The notes beneath the pieces are model-generated. The model was given only the letters and a program-made list of their open reading frames with translations, made no database searches and was not told the origin of the DNA. Of a DNA stretch of 64,000 nt, positions 23,501-36,828 are shown piece by piece. Numbering within the stretch: the stretch's first letter is position 1; each line of letters opens with the position of its first letter. Made by a program: the position numbers and the translations under genes. Source of the DNA: Lepidurus packardi (lineage: Eukaryota > Arthropoda > Branchiopoda > Notostraca > Triopsidae); contig JAKZAN010000006.1 of NCBI GenBank assembly GCA_023053545.1, forward strand, positions 8,071,851-8,135,850. Direction: 5' to 3'.

Positions 23501-26500
23501 CTATTTGTAGACAACGTTCAAGGAGCGAATCTCTTTCTTTCAGAGCACTTTCCAAACCTTGTTGCATTTCGACTCGACTGGTCTGCAATTTTTCTCGCAA
23601 TTTGCTCACTTCATTTTCCAACTGCTCTGTTGCCTTTGCATCAAGTGTGGTCTGAGTGAGTGTTTTGACCTCTGACTTCAATTCGGAACATACGTGCAGA
23701 CCCTGGACCAACTCTTCCTGCAATTTTTCCTTCTCAGCTGTTAACGTGGTTTGGGCTGTGTTGGCAATTTCGATTTGTTTCATCAGCTCGCCACGTTGAT
23801 TCTGCAAGGTAGTAATACATTCTTCCAACTCTTGCTTGGTTGCTTGGAGCTTCGAATACTCTCGAACAATTTCGGAATTCTCCTTCCCCAGAGTTTCGCT
23901 CCTCTTCGATTCCTCCACCACCAGAAGGCTAAGGTTTTGTATACTTTCTTCTTGCCTCTTACAAACAGTTTCGCAAGCTTGCCATTTGGACCGGAACTCA
24001 GTCACCTCAGCTTCCAAGCCCTGCAACGCTCGAGTTTCCGACAACTTTTGTACTTCGAGTGCTAACTCGGATGAATGTTTTGACTTCTTGACCAACTCTT
24101 CGCGAAGGCTATGGTATTCCATTTGCATGGTTGCGTAAGACAAATTGCTGGACTCGATCTGTTGAATAAGCTCTGCGTGTCGATTTTGCCAGCTCGTTAG
24201 TTGCTCTTCTACGTGAAGCTTGCTAGATCGAAGCGTTTCTAGTTGCTGGATCAGTTTTGCATGAGCCTTCTCTACATTTCTAGTTCGACTTTCCTCATCG
24301 GCGGATTGAGACCTGGTAGTCAATAACCGCAGTTCCAATTCATGAATGACGCAATCTTTTTCAGCCAGTTGGTGCATCAAATCTTCCTGGGATTTTTCCT
24401 TGTTCGATAATGCAGCTACAGAACAGGCCAATTTCAGCGATGTCTCTTCTACCGTTTGCAACTTGGTTTCAACTCCATCCAATAGGACTTTAGCCTGGTT
24501 CAACTCTTCTCGTAAGGTCTCCACGGCTTCTTGTTTGCGTTTAATTTCTCTTTCTCTGTCCCAAAGCTGTTCTTCCAAGCTTTCAATTTTCCTTTCTAGC
24601 TGCGATACCAAATCTACTTTATCAGCTTCATCCTCTTGTGAAATGGGCGGTGCCGAAAGATCGTTCAGGGTTCGCAACAATAGCTGCTGTGGCGTAGCTG
24701 GGGCTGTGACGTCATCGACCTCTTCAAGCTCTTCGTAGATCGGCTCCAATTCGGAAGTCGTCTGCGTTGAGACTAGATTTCGCGCTGTAAACTCATTTAA
24801 CAGTCTTTGCAGTTTTTCTTTAGTTTCAGAGCATTCATTTTCAACTTCGGCTTTATCGCTGAGACACTCATCGAGCTGGACCTGCAACTTGGCTTCACGT
24901 TGTTTCAAATCTCGGTGAGTCTTCAAAATAGACCGAAGCCAATTTAAGACATTCTCTGTGTTGCCAAAATCGAAAAGCGACTCCGACTCTTCCACGCTAT
25001 TCAACAATTGCCAGACGGAATGCCTCTCGTCGTTCCATTGTTGCAATTCGTTTTGTTTCGTTCGACTTACATCATCCAAGCTTTTGTTTAGTTCTTCAAT
25101 CTGCTTTTCGGCTTGTTCAAGTTTAGTTGAACTGGCCTCCAACGATTGGATAAGAACCATCTTTTCGGCTGTCCAAGCGGCTTGTTCTTTGGACAAGGCT
25201 TGGTCAAAGGCTCGCTGAGTTTTCTCCAACTCTTGGCTGATCGAAACCCTTGATTGGCTTAGCAAACGATCCATGTCCTCCTCCAATCGTTGATTTTCTT
25301 CCAACGCATGTTTCAATTTGTCTTGCATGTCGCTATTGAGGTCCGACTTGGACAGCAACACTGACAGTTGTGATTGCAGCTCATGGACTTGTTGCTGCAG
25401 AAGGGTTCGGCTCTTCAAAGCTTCTTCTATGGCTAGTTGATGCTGTTGATCTAACTCGTCCAAGCTGGTCATCAAGTTATCACGCTCGGTCGTCGCAATT
25501 TTCAACAAATCCTGAATCTTTTCAAGCTCTTCCTGCAAGTCGGTCACCTAGATGAGAAATATTCGTTGCAATACTTAAAAAAAAGATAAATCAGCCCGTT
25601 TCGTTTGACATAAGGCTTTAACATTTGCTAACCAAGTGATAAGGACAAATACCACCCACAATTGAAGCTTTATCACCCGCCAAATATATTAATGAGGGGT
25701 AAAATCTTTCCAATCTCCCCCTGTTTGGCGCCCGCAGCTAATAACTTCTAATCTTATCAGCACAGACGTGTTTCCTAACTGATAAATGTAACCCGAACAG
25801 GGTTCAGGCCTTGCATATGGTTCTATTGAACGTTACCTTCTACTAGAGCATACCACAAGGTTGTAGCCAATTTGGCACCGACGAAGACAACGGTTACAAA
25901 AAGCCTACATTATCCATATGGTTCTCTTGTGACTTTAAAAGGTAGGCAGACGGCCTCTATGAAGCCAATTTTATGATACTGATAAGGTAAAAGTGAAGTT
26001 TAGGTACACAGGAGCTCTCCCCATCTGGGCAAAACTGCTTCGAAGCGGAGAGCTTTATCGCACAAGAGCTTTTCTAGTTCCAGGATGAGAATTCTAGTAC
26101 TATCTAAATCTATCCAGTGGGTCGTTCCGTTAACGTGACTTTTAATGCCCTCGCCGGATTAGCTTTATCAATGGCATGACAACCTCTCATTACAGAGTCA
26201 GACAGTCCATTAACCGATCATTTGTGTTCGGAGCTGTTCTTTTTACTTGATGCTTATGGTGGACCTTCATTAGCGAAGAAGCCGTGTTCTCGGCAGCGGA
26301 AACCGGAACAGATACTGAAGCCGCAAGAGTCTGATCCTTTTCCGTTAGCAGTAAAGGTCCTGGAAACAAAAGGGCATATCAGTAAATCTTGCTTTGTGTT
26401 ATTCTTTTCTTTTTCTCCGGAGGGGGGAGGGGGAACATGGGGCGTAGAAGGTAAAGTAAAGCTAACAACTTACCCCATTGTGGCGGCAAATGAAGGTCTA

Positions 26501-29500
26501 CTTCCGCCAAAAGGCAACGACATTTCCTCCATACTCGGTCGCGGACTTGTATCTGCAATACATAATTATGAATATGTAATGAATTGGTTTCTAACCATAA
26601 TAAGAAAACAGCCTCTCCCTTCCCTTCCCTTTCCTCACCAGACCCTAAGGATAGTTCACATGCATGCGACACTCGTTAACACATTCACATTCAGATGAGC
26701 TGTGTATTGAAAAATTTAAAGGTGCGCGAATATATTAATAGTTTTGCGTGAAAATAGACTGAACTAATAAAAACACAAACGATCGTTCCACAACCTAAAC
26801 GAAAGGTTTAAGGCTACAAAGATCATTTTCGTAATAAAATATACAAATGCAAATTTTTCAAGTATTCAAACAGAAAGTTTGAAGCGAAAGCGCCCTGCAT
26901 TACTTTTATTTTTTGTGGTAGTACATTTACCGAACCATTGTAACAACATAAGTGTAACTGGAAAATTACTTTGGCTTATATCAACAGAGTAATGGAGCGC
27001 CACATACGTGGAGAGGGGTGCTGAGCTAGGAAGCTGAGAAGGGAGGGAAAATAACACCTACAATGAAAAGAACCACCTGTGGCAGATGGGCTTACGCACA
27101 CATGTGTACGATATGTTATAGGATGGTTAAAAACTTAAAGTTTTATTCCGCAGAACCAGACAGTCCATTGGAGCTTCTTTCTGTCGTGAGTCAGAAACAC
27201 ATAAACACATGCGGTTCTTTTATATGAAAGCCAACAAGGGGATTGTCGATAATGGCAAGCATTCGAAAGCAATTAACAAGGCAAGTTATGCTGGTGCACT
27301 GCACAGAGATTATTTTATAAACGTTACTTTGAAAATAAGCTCGCGAGTTAGGGATTTGTGAAGTGAACCAACTGACTCCAAAACTATTAAATCTAAAGAC
27401 GAGTGTTCTTTACCTGAGAATCAGATGATACAGCAAAGTCGTCTGCGTCTTCGTGGATTTCGGAACTCGCAGCCGCCTTCAAGAAAATGCAATGCGATAG
27501 AGAAAACACAGAACATCATGTCCGAGATATCAACGTGATAAAAATTTACACGTGTTAACTTTAATGTTGTGAAAGCTAAAACTTTACAAAATTTGGAAAA
27601 GAACCACCAAAAGGCTCGGCAGTAGACGAGCGCGGTGAGGTGCAACACCCTACAAGTCTAGCGAACAAGTGCGCGAGATTTGTCCGGTTTCGGAGCTCTG
27701 TCGTGCCTGTTTTCTTATACAGCTCATTAGGGCTGATGAAGGTGCTGACAACTTGACGTGGATTTCGCCTAATGAGCAACTTTTCGGAAGTTCCATATAG
27801 AGTGGTCTAGCAAGGGCACTCGAAACGTGCTAGACCTCGACACCATGGCTTACCAGAGGTTAACTGGCTAGTTTTACTGAAGTGCTGCTTTACGATTTTA
27901 TCCCAAATACTAAATGAGAGAGCTTCGGTGCAAGCTTGATCCCCAACCCACACCCACCCAACGAAGTACCCTACGAAGCTTAGCAACCATTCAAAACTGA
28001 CGTATTTCTTATTCGGCCTTGCGAGGGAAGTTTCGGAAGAGATAACAGTGGTCACTTCGCATAAGTCAGTTGGCCATACATTTGAGGGACTCGTGAAACC
28101 AACACGAGCGTGGAACATCCATAAGCACGTTCAAGCTAAAACTTTTTGAAAGTGCTGTATTATGGAGTGGCGGGTTACTCTTCTCGGGCGGTGTCCATTG
28201 TTTGTCAAACCCCCCCTTACTTTGGAGAAGAAAGGCAAAGAGGAAACACCAATGAAGGGGAATCTTTTATGATGAGGCATAAGGCAGAGCGCTTACACAG
28301 GTAGTACTGTGCAATATACACACACAGACACATGCACACAGAGGGCCACGGCCAAGACCCGGACAGGAAAACCAACGAGCATATAGACACACTATGCACT
28401 CTATCGTGACAAAGGAGACGGAAAGTTACAAGGACGTGTCATACCCTAACAAAAATCTACCGAGGAGAACAACAATTTTCTGGCCAACGCGTTATGAATA
28501 AAGAAGACCAAGTTCCCCAATTAGCAGAGAAACAGCAGGCTCATCAATAATCCTAACCAGGCTTGGACAGTAGCACGGCACAGTAAGAAGCGAGAAGAAG
28601 GCAGCACATGCACAATTTTTAAACATACTAACTAACTGAATGTACGATATAGTCACAACGTGCATGCCCGTTGTTTCTTTTATTCCTGTCCCCTATATAT
28701 AACGTGGCTCAGAAAAAATAAAAACTACGCCAACCCGAGAAAGTTATGCATTTCCTAACTTCTGCACCTTCCACTCCAACCAAAGGCTTATTGGCGTCTT
28801 CCTTTCAAAATAAGAAAAGCGCGTTTTAAAGTACTGAACACGCGTCTTCAAAGACTTTCATACGGTTTGGGAGCAAAACATCTCCTATCGATTGTTATGC
28901 CTGTTACCTATAACGTGATCGTGCGTGAGCATTGAAAGTAAGATATATCTTAACAAGGCGTAACTAAAAATCCCTGGGTGCTGCTGAAGCAATACCTTCC
29001 TTCCTTCGCCCCCGGAAGTCGCCAAGACACGCCAACTACGTGGTGAGGCATACTAATGACATTCACTTCCAACGCAAATTCTTCACTAGCTTCGTATTAT
29101 AAATTATAAACTCTGTTATAATAAGGAGCAAATTATCCCATATTCTGAAGCCAGGAATCCATACCTTTATCCAGATCCGTTTCTCCCTCCTTCTCTGTAG
29201 ACACAACAAGAACAAACGACAGTCCAAGTTAAGCAATACAGTCTAGCTATTAAGTCTTTGTCCTTTTTTACCCGCCAAAGCGAGATTTTTCTAAACGTTT
29301 CCGTATTTCACAGGAATTCAGTTCACACAGCGGAGGGGTGCGTATCAACTGTTAATATTACTTCACATAGCCACAAACTGGGCCTGCTGAAGCAACAGGA
29401 AAACCTTAACCACGATTTCCTTTGAACTAGTATGATTAAAACTGAAACGCCTTAGCCTGAAAGACTGATAAGTCAAAAGCTCTTTAGCAAGCCCTCCCCT

Positions 29501-32107
29501 TAGCCCTTACTGGATCGGTTCAATTTATGTACGGAAAATAAACTGTTGAGCTGGCTTACGGGGAGGGAATCCGTACATTCAAATCATTTTCAAAAGCGCT
29601 GAGGAGGGACCAATGTTACAAAGCAAACTTTCAAGTGTTAAGCAACTTACCGCTGGACTGAAGCAACGACGCGATTGCCATGTTGGCTTTGCAATGTACA
29701 AGTCTGGGAGGTCTAAGAGAACACGCCCGCTATTCACAACGTTTCGAGTGGAACTGACAGTATTACTCTCGCTAGGGTCTCCATCACAGTTCGCTCTTTC
29801 TTTTGCCCACACACTCCTATATGCAAGTCCCACAGGTGTGCTGCATACGCATGGTGAGGTGTGCTGGGGCAATAGGACCCTCTTCCCAGTCACCTGTCCT
29901 CATTATCCAACCCCCCACACCCTGTCCCTCATTTTCTCCCTTCCGAGACTCCACATAGCACACACACACATATACACACCCTCAGCTGCATATATGAAGC
30001 TGATAAGGCGAAACACAGCCAGCTTTTAATGACACATGGCTAAGGAAACGTCCTATAGTGGAAACCGAAAAACTTTCGACGAGGATATCATAACTAATCA
30101 AGGAACAGCGATATACGCACCATGACTAACTAAACAACTTCTTCTGTTCATACTAACACAAGATTAGGATCAGTACTTCGCTATACCATCCAAAGCGCTA
30201 AAGAATACTTCATGAGATACCGAAACTCGGAAGAAAAAAAAAAGAAATCCATATGTATAACCCGACATGGTCTAAACCAAACAAGACGACTTGACAGAGG
30301 GAAAGGTAAAGGTCGAGCTTTCCACATAGAATTTTTCTAATTAAGATGCGATGTCAGGCAGATAAAGTTAATTACCCCTCAAGGTAAAAACCTTGTATCT
30401 GCTTTTCGACATTCTGAACCAGCCTGAACCTGAACCAGGTCACAACCACCCCATAAGCCGTAGATGCACTTTTCGGCAAACAAAAACTCAAGGGGAAGTA
30501 GACCAGCTATCAAAGAAATCTCAACATACAGACTTAAAGGTTACTGCTGCAACTTAAGTTGACATTCAAAAGTTAGGTTTCCTATCTAAGCGACTTCCTT
30601 CCATGACCGAAGCAGTTACGTATTATGGGTAGCTTTTGTGGGGAGATAATGAACGAAAGAGCTGATACCAGAAAGCCGCAGCCATCTGCTTTCTATTTCC
30701 AACCAACCCGCATTATAAGATAAAAACTTGTCAAACTAAAAATTGAAAAATTAATTTTGGAAAGAATTTTCTTTTAGACACAAGTGAAGAGTTTCATAAA
30801 ATCTGGCGTGGAAGACTGACTTTTGGGTGGCGTTGTCTTTAACAGTTTACCACCGGAAACGGATATGTCACGCTCGTTGAGGGAAAAAGGGAAAACCTCT
30901 TTTCGCCTGCATAGGCGAGAGGTGTACCGTATTACTATTTACTGTTTGCCATATGAAACGAAATGCTATAATTTCAGAACGGTGTAAAAGGGCTCGACAG
31001 GAAAATGGCAAGCGTTTTGACACCATTTGACCCTCCATTTTGACTTCGAACGTATGCTAACGTTTGATGAATTGGACGGGGGGAAAGGCAGCAGGTGGAC
31101 GACCTACTTCATTTGCATAAGACGGGAAATCGACGCCCGGGACGCTGTAGGTGCGGGACCCGCAACTTGTTTGAATTATATGCTGAAAACAAACGAGCCT
31201 ACACAACAGCCTCGGGTTCCATCTTATTAACATATATAAGACCAGGATCAGCAAATTTGTGAGCTACACCCCTCCTCACCCTAATTTATCTCCAACTACA
31301 ATTACAAATTTAAAGCATTACACCAACGCCTGCTTTCCCGGACTAGGAACGCACAGCAAAGGGAGGAATAGATTGGAATGAGGATGTGGTGACACGTCTC
31401 ACCCATTTTCCCGGTTACAAAAAAGTGGACCGTTTTCTATAATTTCAGCTCGCACAGAACTGACTAATATCTAAAATGTAGTTATCTCAATTTAACATGT
31501 TCGCTATATAGCTTGGAAACCACGGAAAGCTATCCACGAAATTCTTCGAAACAATGTTTTATCTTTACTCTGAGTCTAAATGGTATAAAATACCAAATGT
31601 CATCTTATCACTTACCAATGGGATGTTGACAAAGTCTCCATCATTTTCTTGGCTCGACTCTTCATTATTGGACGAAGTACCGGAAGGAAACTCATACTCT
31701 TTGCCCGAACATGAACTGAGTTGGCCAGAAGGAATCTTGATTAGCAAAATCTGGGACTCAGCTGCTAACGCTCGCTGTTCCCATTGACGCGCCTATATAC
31801 ACGTCACAATTACACGTAAAGTTTTAGGTAATCTAATGACTAATACACCCTACCAAATGTTCTTGCTGCACCAAATGCTGCTTTAACTCCTCAATCTTCT
31901 TCCTGGAAAGGGCTGCTTCTTCTTCATCTGAAAAAAAAAAGAAATCTCTGCTAATATTACCGGGTATAGAACTTTGATTTCCTTACCTTCTGATGGTGAA
32001 ACAACTTCGCTTAATACTTCCTTGGTTAGGTTTGATATATTTGAGACCCCTGAAGAGATCTGACCCTTGATAGACGATAAAGAGAGACTTCCACCAAGCC
32101 AGGACAT
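20583..32107 (-). CDS. TRIP11: Golgi microtubule-associated golgin GMAP-210/TRIP11 orthologue
   Basis: Exons in transcript order: 31987-32107, 31854-31927, 31616-31792, 27414-27476, 26474-26552, 26247-26359, 23252-25547, 23050-23195, 22638-22995, 22354-22557, 20924-21243, 20763-20867, 20583-20708; all phases match, giving about 1,393 residues. The N-terminus MSWLGGSLSLSSIKGQISSG corresponds to the curvature-sensing ALPS motif of GMAP-210. The middle, from exon 23252-25547 on, is almost continuous coiled coil. The end has the GRIP-related ARF1-binding (GRAB) region (GKVDRFLVKNLVVGYFM, about residues 1,230-1,300), followed by SLSEAFIRFLQAES and a short conserved C-terminal helix. Family knowledge: GMAP-210 tethers small vesicles at the cis-Golgi and holds IFT20 there for ciliary traffic. 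It is shorter than the human protein (about 1,980). One 4.1-kb intron is exceptional for this locus. Exons 26474-26552 and 27414-27476 are the least certain. Confidence 0.9.
27477..31615. other. 4.1-kb intron of the GMAP-210 gene
   Basis: No further exon of the golgin and no other gene recognised on either strand. The flanking exons are both phase 0 and join directly. Short simple-sequence stretches occur (for example CA-rich at about 28315-28340 and 29958-29980). It may hold enhancers or an alternative promoter, but nothing shows this. Confidence 0.4.
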
Positions 32108-32694
32108 GCTGACGATTGATTTCTAGGCCTGTTCATTAAAGCATAAGTATAATGACACAGTTTTGCATATATTATACAATTCTTACGTGCCCTAACTGCT
32201 CACCAAATTTTGCCGCAATTCAAGGATATACGTGATTTTAAAATTACACTAAGTCTTCATTGCTGATTTTTTTGCTTGAAAGAGGCAACATAAATTTAAT
32301 TTTAATATATTTTTAAAAGTTAATATAAAAATAAATACTATTTGGAAAACGCCCTTTTAAAGAAATGTCTTTACAGCCAAGGAAAACAAAACACTGCCAC
32401 GCGGGTCTTTGCTGCGTTTGCAGCAGCATTGCCAGGTAATGTCAGCATAAAAATTACTTAAAATAATAACATTTATAGGAATCTACCTTAATTTTTATGT
32501 ATATAAAATTAACGTGAAAAACTTCTTACGTAAGAAAATAAAATAAATATTCTAACGATTTTTCGTGCTGCATTGCTGTTTGTCTGCGGTTTCCTCTCCG
32601 GCCATTGATCCTTGTTTTGCCTATTTGTAGGTAATACTTTAAAAAGACCCAACTTTAGTTTTTATATTATAGCCTCTAGACCATATTCCTCAAA

Positions 32695-32987
32695 ATGTCT
32701 GCCGCTAACGCTGGTCGCATGATGAAATATCCTTACACGCTGACCGCCAAGATTGCCCAGTTTCCATGGAAGTTCCACCTAAATAACCATTGGCAGTTGA
32801 AATACTATTTAATCGGAGTTGGCTTGAGCCTGCCTATTTTTGCCTACTTCACCAAGCTAGGTAATAAAGCATGCAATTATCATTTCATTATTTGGTACTA
32901 TATAGTGTCTTTTTTGTAGCCAATTCACCAGGTAATGTGAAAAAGTGGCAAGAATCGAAGGCCAAGGAAGCAGCAAAACACCATTAG
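32695..32987 (+). CDS. Small single-pass membrane protein, probably mitochondrial
   Basis: Exons 32695-32860 and 32920-32987 encode 77 residues. A basic N-terminus (MSAANAGRMMKYPYTLTAKI) is followed by one hydrophobic helix (YYLIGVGLSLPIFAYFTKL) and a conserved-looking basic tail with NSPGNVKKW and a final His pair. The plan resembles small accessory subunits of mitochondrial inner-membrane complexes, and I recall similar uncharacterised insect proteins, but I cannot name a family. Starts 587 bp from the divergent GMAP-210 start codon; its stop lies 124 bp from the presenilin stop, tail to tail. Confidence 0.75.
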
Positions 32988-33052
32988 AAACTTCAACTTA
33001 AATTCTCTGTCTCTGTAAAAGTTTACCAACAGCTGCAGTTTAGTTGGAATGT

Positions 33053-33058
33053 AATAAA
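33053..33058 (+). promoter_or_regulatory. Polyadenylation signal of the small membrane protein gene
   Basis: AATAAA 65 bp after the stop at 32987. The cleavage site would fall just short of, or inside, the 3' end of presenilin on the other strand. Confidence 0.55.
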
Positions 33059-33111
33059 AAAGAATACATCAAAATTGACAAAATATATAGGACTTCCATT
33101 AGTGTACGAAA

Positions 33112-34830
33112 TCACACAAAGACTTGTTGGCTTGCCAGTGTATCGGCAAAGGGAGCGACAATACCGCTGGTAGCGAAATAGAATATCAAACCAAAGGTTA
33201 CAGAAATGGGTAGGGCAGGAAGGGCCTTGCGGAAGATGGCAAGCAGCAAGAGTGTCAAACACAAACCCTAAGAAACACAGTAATTAACATAAAGAAGTAG
33301 GAACGATTGTTGCTAGACTTACGATCAGAATGGCTACGAAGCAGGCTAATGTAGTATTCCAGTCCCCATAAGAGGAAGCCTTGCCCACTAACACACTGTA
33401 AAATATAAAATCTCCCAAACCAAGCTTCACACCACCTTAAGAAAAAGATATCTGAGTATTATGCATAGCTAAATGTTATATTTTTACGTTCTTCCTCCTC
33501 TAATTCATCTTGGAAACTAGGCCGTTGCTGAACTGGTCGCCGTACTGAACCATTTTCGGTAGCAGCAGCTGCAGCTATTTGTCCTCTTCGTTGTGCTACT
33601 CTTTCGACAACTCTCTCTTCCCATCCCGACTCAAATCCGCCTTCATCAGGACTTGGCGGGCTTCTATCGGACAGTCTAGGTGGACGTACTGGTTCCGGAG
33701 ATGGTTCGATTGGTCTTTCACGATCAGCCATAATAACGCTGTACATAACCGTCGCTAGCAATGAAGAGTGTGATTTAGCATGAATTCTAAATTAGTAACG
33801 ACCTTTTACAGGAATATATAAGGGCAGGAAAGATTTGCTCGTTACGAGACTGGGCAGTTTCCACCAGGACCTAACAGTAGACACGTTAGCAAATCTCGTG
33901 CATGCTCTTTAAAATCACTAACGTACACGCAAGGGACCTTTGGGGCAGAGTACAGCCACGAGATCTAAAGATTGACAATTAAGATTCATTGGTTGTACTT
34001 TATGGGACATAGATGTTTCACCCCAGACTGATATGACGCCAAGAACTACCCAGGTTGTCCACTCCGGTAAGTACTTGATAAAGACGAGGGCCATCAGGGA
34101 AGCAACGAATATAAGGTAGGCCTGTTGGAGTCGCAAAGGTCCTTTCCAATGAATGCAAATCATGCCAACCACTCCAAAATTCCACATAATAAAAGCGAGC
34201 GAGAAGTAGTCCATTGGTAAGTTATAAGTTCTGAGTACCTCTCTAGAAAATAAAAAAATTATTACGAAATCGAAAAAGGTTTTCAACGATACCCGAGGTA
34301 TAAGTAGGCAAAAATAAACAGAAGCATTAACGACGACAATATAAGCCACCCGTGGATGACTTTGTAGCATTTATATTTGTAGAGTAGAATGAGAAGGACA
34401 GTCATAATGACGATAACTGTTAGAAGGATAGCAGAATTTGCAAAAGCTTGCCAGACTTTCGTTCCAGTGTCAGTTGTATCTTCATGGAAAGGGGTATAAA
34501 CCCTAACAAAACCGAACATTAGATTTCATAGATCTTAACTTGCAGTCAGAACTCTTACAAATAAATGCCTTTCTCCGTATAATAGCTGACTGAGCTAATT
34601 GTAGCTACTACTACCATCATACACAACGATACAGGTACAAAGAGCTTGATGACATGAGCTGCTCCATACTTTAGCTCTTCTTCTTCGTTTTCCTCCCATT
34701 CGTCGGCGTCGGCCGGGAGTTCATCTTCTGCTTCAGCCTGGCCATTAGTATGAAATCTCCTTGGATGGATACTGGGTGGTGATGTTAAGCCTTGCTGGGA
34801 CACAGCATCGGGAGCAGGAGTACTTGGCAT
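33112..34830 (-). CDS. PSEN: Presenilin, catalytic subunit of gamma-secretase
   Basis: Exons in transcript order 34559-34830, 34293-34502, 34022-34242, 33927-33964, 33810-33870, 33488-33754, 33323-33435, 33112-33267 give 445 residues, a normal length. After a Pro/acidic cytoplasmic N-terminus come nine membrane segments. Catalytic Asp of TM6 is in [15 protein letters not shown] (about residue 235, codon split by an intron); catalytic Asp of TM7 is in [13 protein letters not shown] (about residue 365); the PAL motif is in [10 protein letters not shown]. The large cytoplasmic loop between TM6 and TM7 is variable and Pro/Arg/Glu-rich. Family knowledge: intramembrane aspartyl protease that cuts Notch, APP-like proteins and cadherins, active after autoproteolysis in a complex with nicastrin, APH-1 and PEN-2. 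I chose the ATG at 34830 as the first in the frame; upstream codons are open but lack ATG. All catalytic features are intact. Confidence 0.95.
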
Positions 34831-36828
34831 ACTTAACGAATACAAAATTATTTCGCTGCGCTCATTGAAGACTTGCAGGCTAACTACAATCGAAACTCTT
34901 GTCACTTTTTGGTTGGGGTAGATGGCGAAACGCGATTAGAAGACCGTGCGATGACCAAGGTTAGTGAAACCCTTTGCGAATCGGAAAAAGACCGGAATAC
35001 CATTTTGTGTTAACCGATGTTTCGTCTTAAGTGGTTTCATGTTAAGCCATTTTCACTGTAGTAGGGAAAAAAAACAAGCCGTATTTATCTTAAAAATACC
35101 CACACCGGCGGAAGGCCAATGTTTGTGTCAACTAGTCTATTTGTGAATAATGTTATTGTGAATTTCACGTTTAAAGGCCATTACATTGGAAAAACAATTC
35201 AAGGCAATACATATGTTCTGATGTCGTATCATGGTTTTTAGTTGTTGTGTTTGGTGTAGTAGTATGTTTGAAGGTGGAAGCGATGTGATAAAAAAGGGTT
35301 GAGTTTAGAGTTCAAGAGGTCGATCAGATCTCAGTTATAAAGTTCAGTCGTTAGTCATATAGAGCGAGTTAGTGCTCAGCTCAGTGGTTCGTAAGTGAGT
35401 CGTGAATAAAGAGAGTTGGTATATATTCCCTGTATTCCCCTTAAATTGGTTTGTTTCCCTCCTTTCGTTACTCTTCACCCCCCCCCCCCCCGCGGTTAAA
35501 GACAAAGTGTTATTCAAAGAACTACAGCACATATTTAGAAATATGATAGGAGAATTTTTACATCAGCAGGGCAAACGAAACAACTGCCACCATTGACTAT
35601 AGGCAACTAGCTGTAGAATCTGTCGTTCTATTGTCGGGGTCCGGCGTCCTTCTGTCGTCCTTGCGCCGGGGTCTTTGTTCTTCTGACGTAATTTAAATAC
35701 GGCAAAAGCACGTTAATCTCGTTGTTGCTTACCAATGAGCACTGACTTTTTGAGACCGAAATGCTATTGGTCTCTTAAAAATTACGGATCTGTCTTCCTT
35801 CTGGTAGGATACGGAATCCTTCTATCGCGTCAGCTTTGTGTCTTCGTCCGGCATAAACTATATTACTTTCTGCATAATGAAAGTCAATCATTATGATTTA
35901 TGAAGAAAATGTATTATTAAAGCCAATATTGAATGTAAAAGGAAGCTGGATAGGATCAACAGTTGGAATCTTCTATACCAACTTTCGTAAAGGTTTTAAA
36001 TTAACTTCACGCTCCTTGATTTCTTTTTTCACAAAAACTGGTCTAAAACAAATTTCCGTTTGGAAGAATTTCGGAGTGTAACTTAAGCTAATGCTTTGCC
36101 GCTAAAAGTTTCCGATTGCCTAATACTAAAAATACATAGTAAGCAATTGAGTATATGAGTAATGTAATGCTAAACTAATATCTTCCCTAAGGACTAAAAA
36201 GATCTTAATTTCTACTATCTTAATTTCTTTGTCACTTTAACCTTCTATAACTAAAACGCAACCAAGCTATTCTTGATAAAGCGTTGCTGCTCAGGACAGT
36301 GTTGGGATGAACCATCCGCGTGTCTGGTAATCCTACCAATAAAAAAGGGTTATAAAATATAAACAATCTTTATGGAAGCTTAGCATTGCGTTCATTCCGT
36401 GCTTGTAGAATATTAGTTTCAGTTACTCATAAATTTTTAAGCGAAATTATTTGACGGAAGATTCATCGTAACTTATGTTAAAATACTTGAAACAGCGGGC
36501 ATAAAAAAATCGTGGATACCATAAAACTATTTGTTACTGCTCCTTCAAAGTAATTTTGTAGAAAGCTTGGGAAAAGCAAATCGCAACGGGCAAAACTAAA
36601 CCTTGGATCAAGGGTATAACATGACAGCCGACCTGGGAAGCCTTGGATCAGAGAGGTTGGAATTAAGAATTAAGTTAGGTTGGGTTGGGTAAGATTAAAT
36701 TAGGTAAGTTTAAGTTGGTAGGGTAAGGGTTCATGGTTCAGGGCTTAGACCTACCAAATTTCAAGATAACGCTGCTTTCGCCACGCCTTCATTCCAAGAT
36801 GTCCACCTTTGTTGTCCACATTATTGAC
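34831..36828. other. Divergent intergenic region between presenilin and BMP receptor
   Basis: Two kilobases without a recognisable exon. It contains a 15-base C run at about 35469-35483, a TATAAAG (35336-35342) followed about 70 bp later by AATAAAG (35405-35411), and a TTAGG/TTGGG-rich stretch at about 36672-36730. See findings for the possible LTR fragment. Confidence 0.4.

Noticed and set aside
36672-36730. TTAGG/TTGGG-rich stretch as an interstitial telomere repeat
   Set aside because: Repeats are irregular, short and mixed with other sequence; no run of exact TTAGG units.
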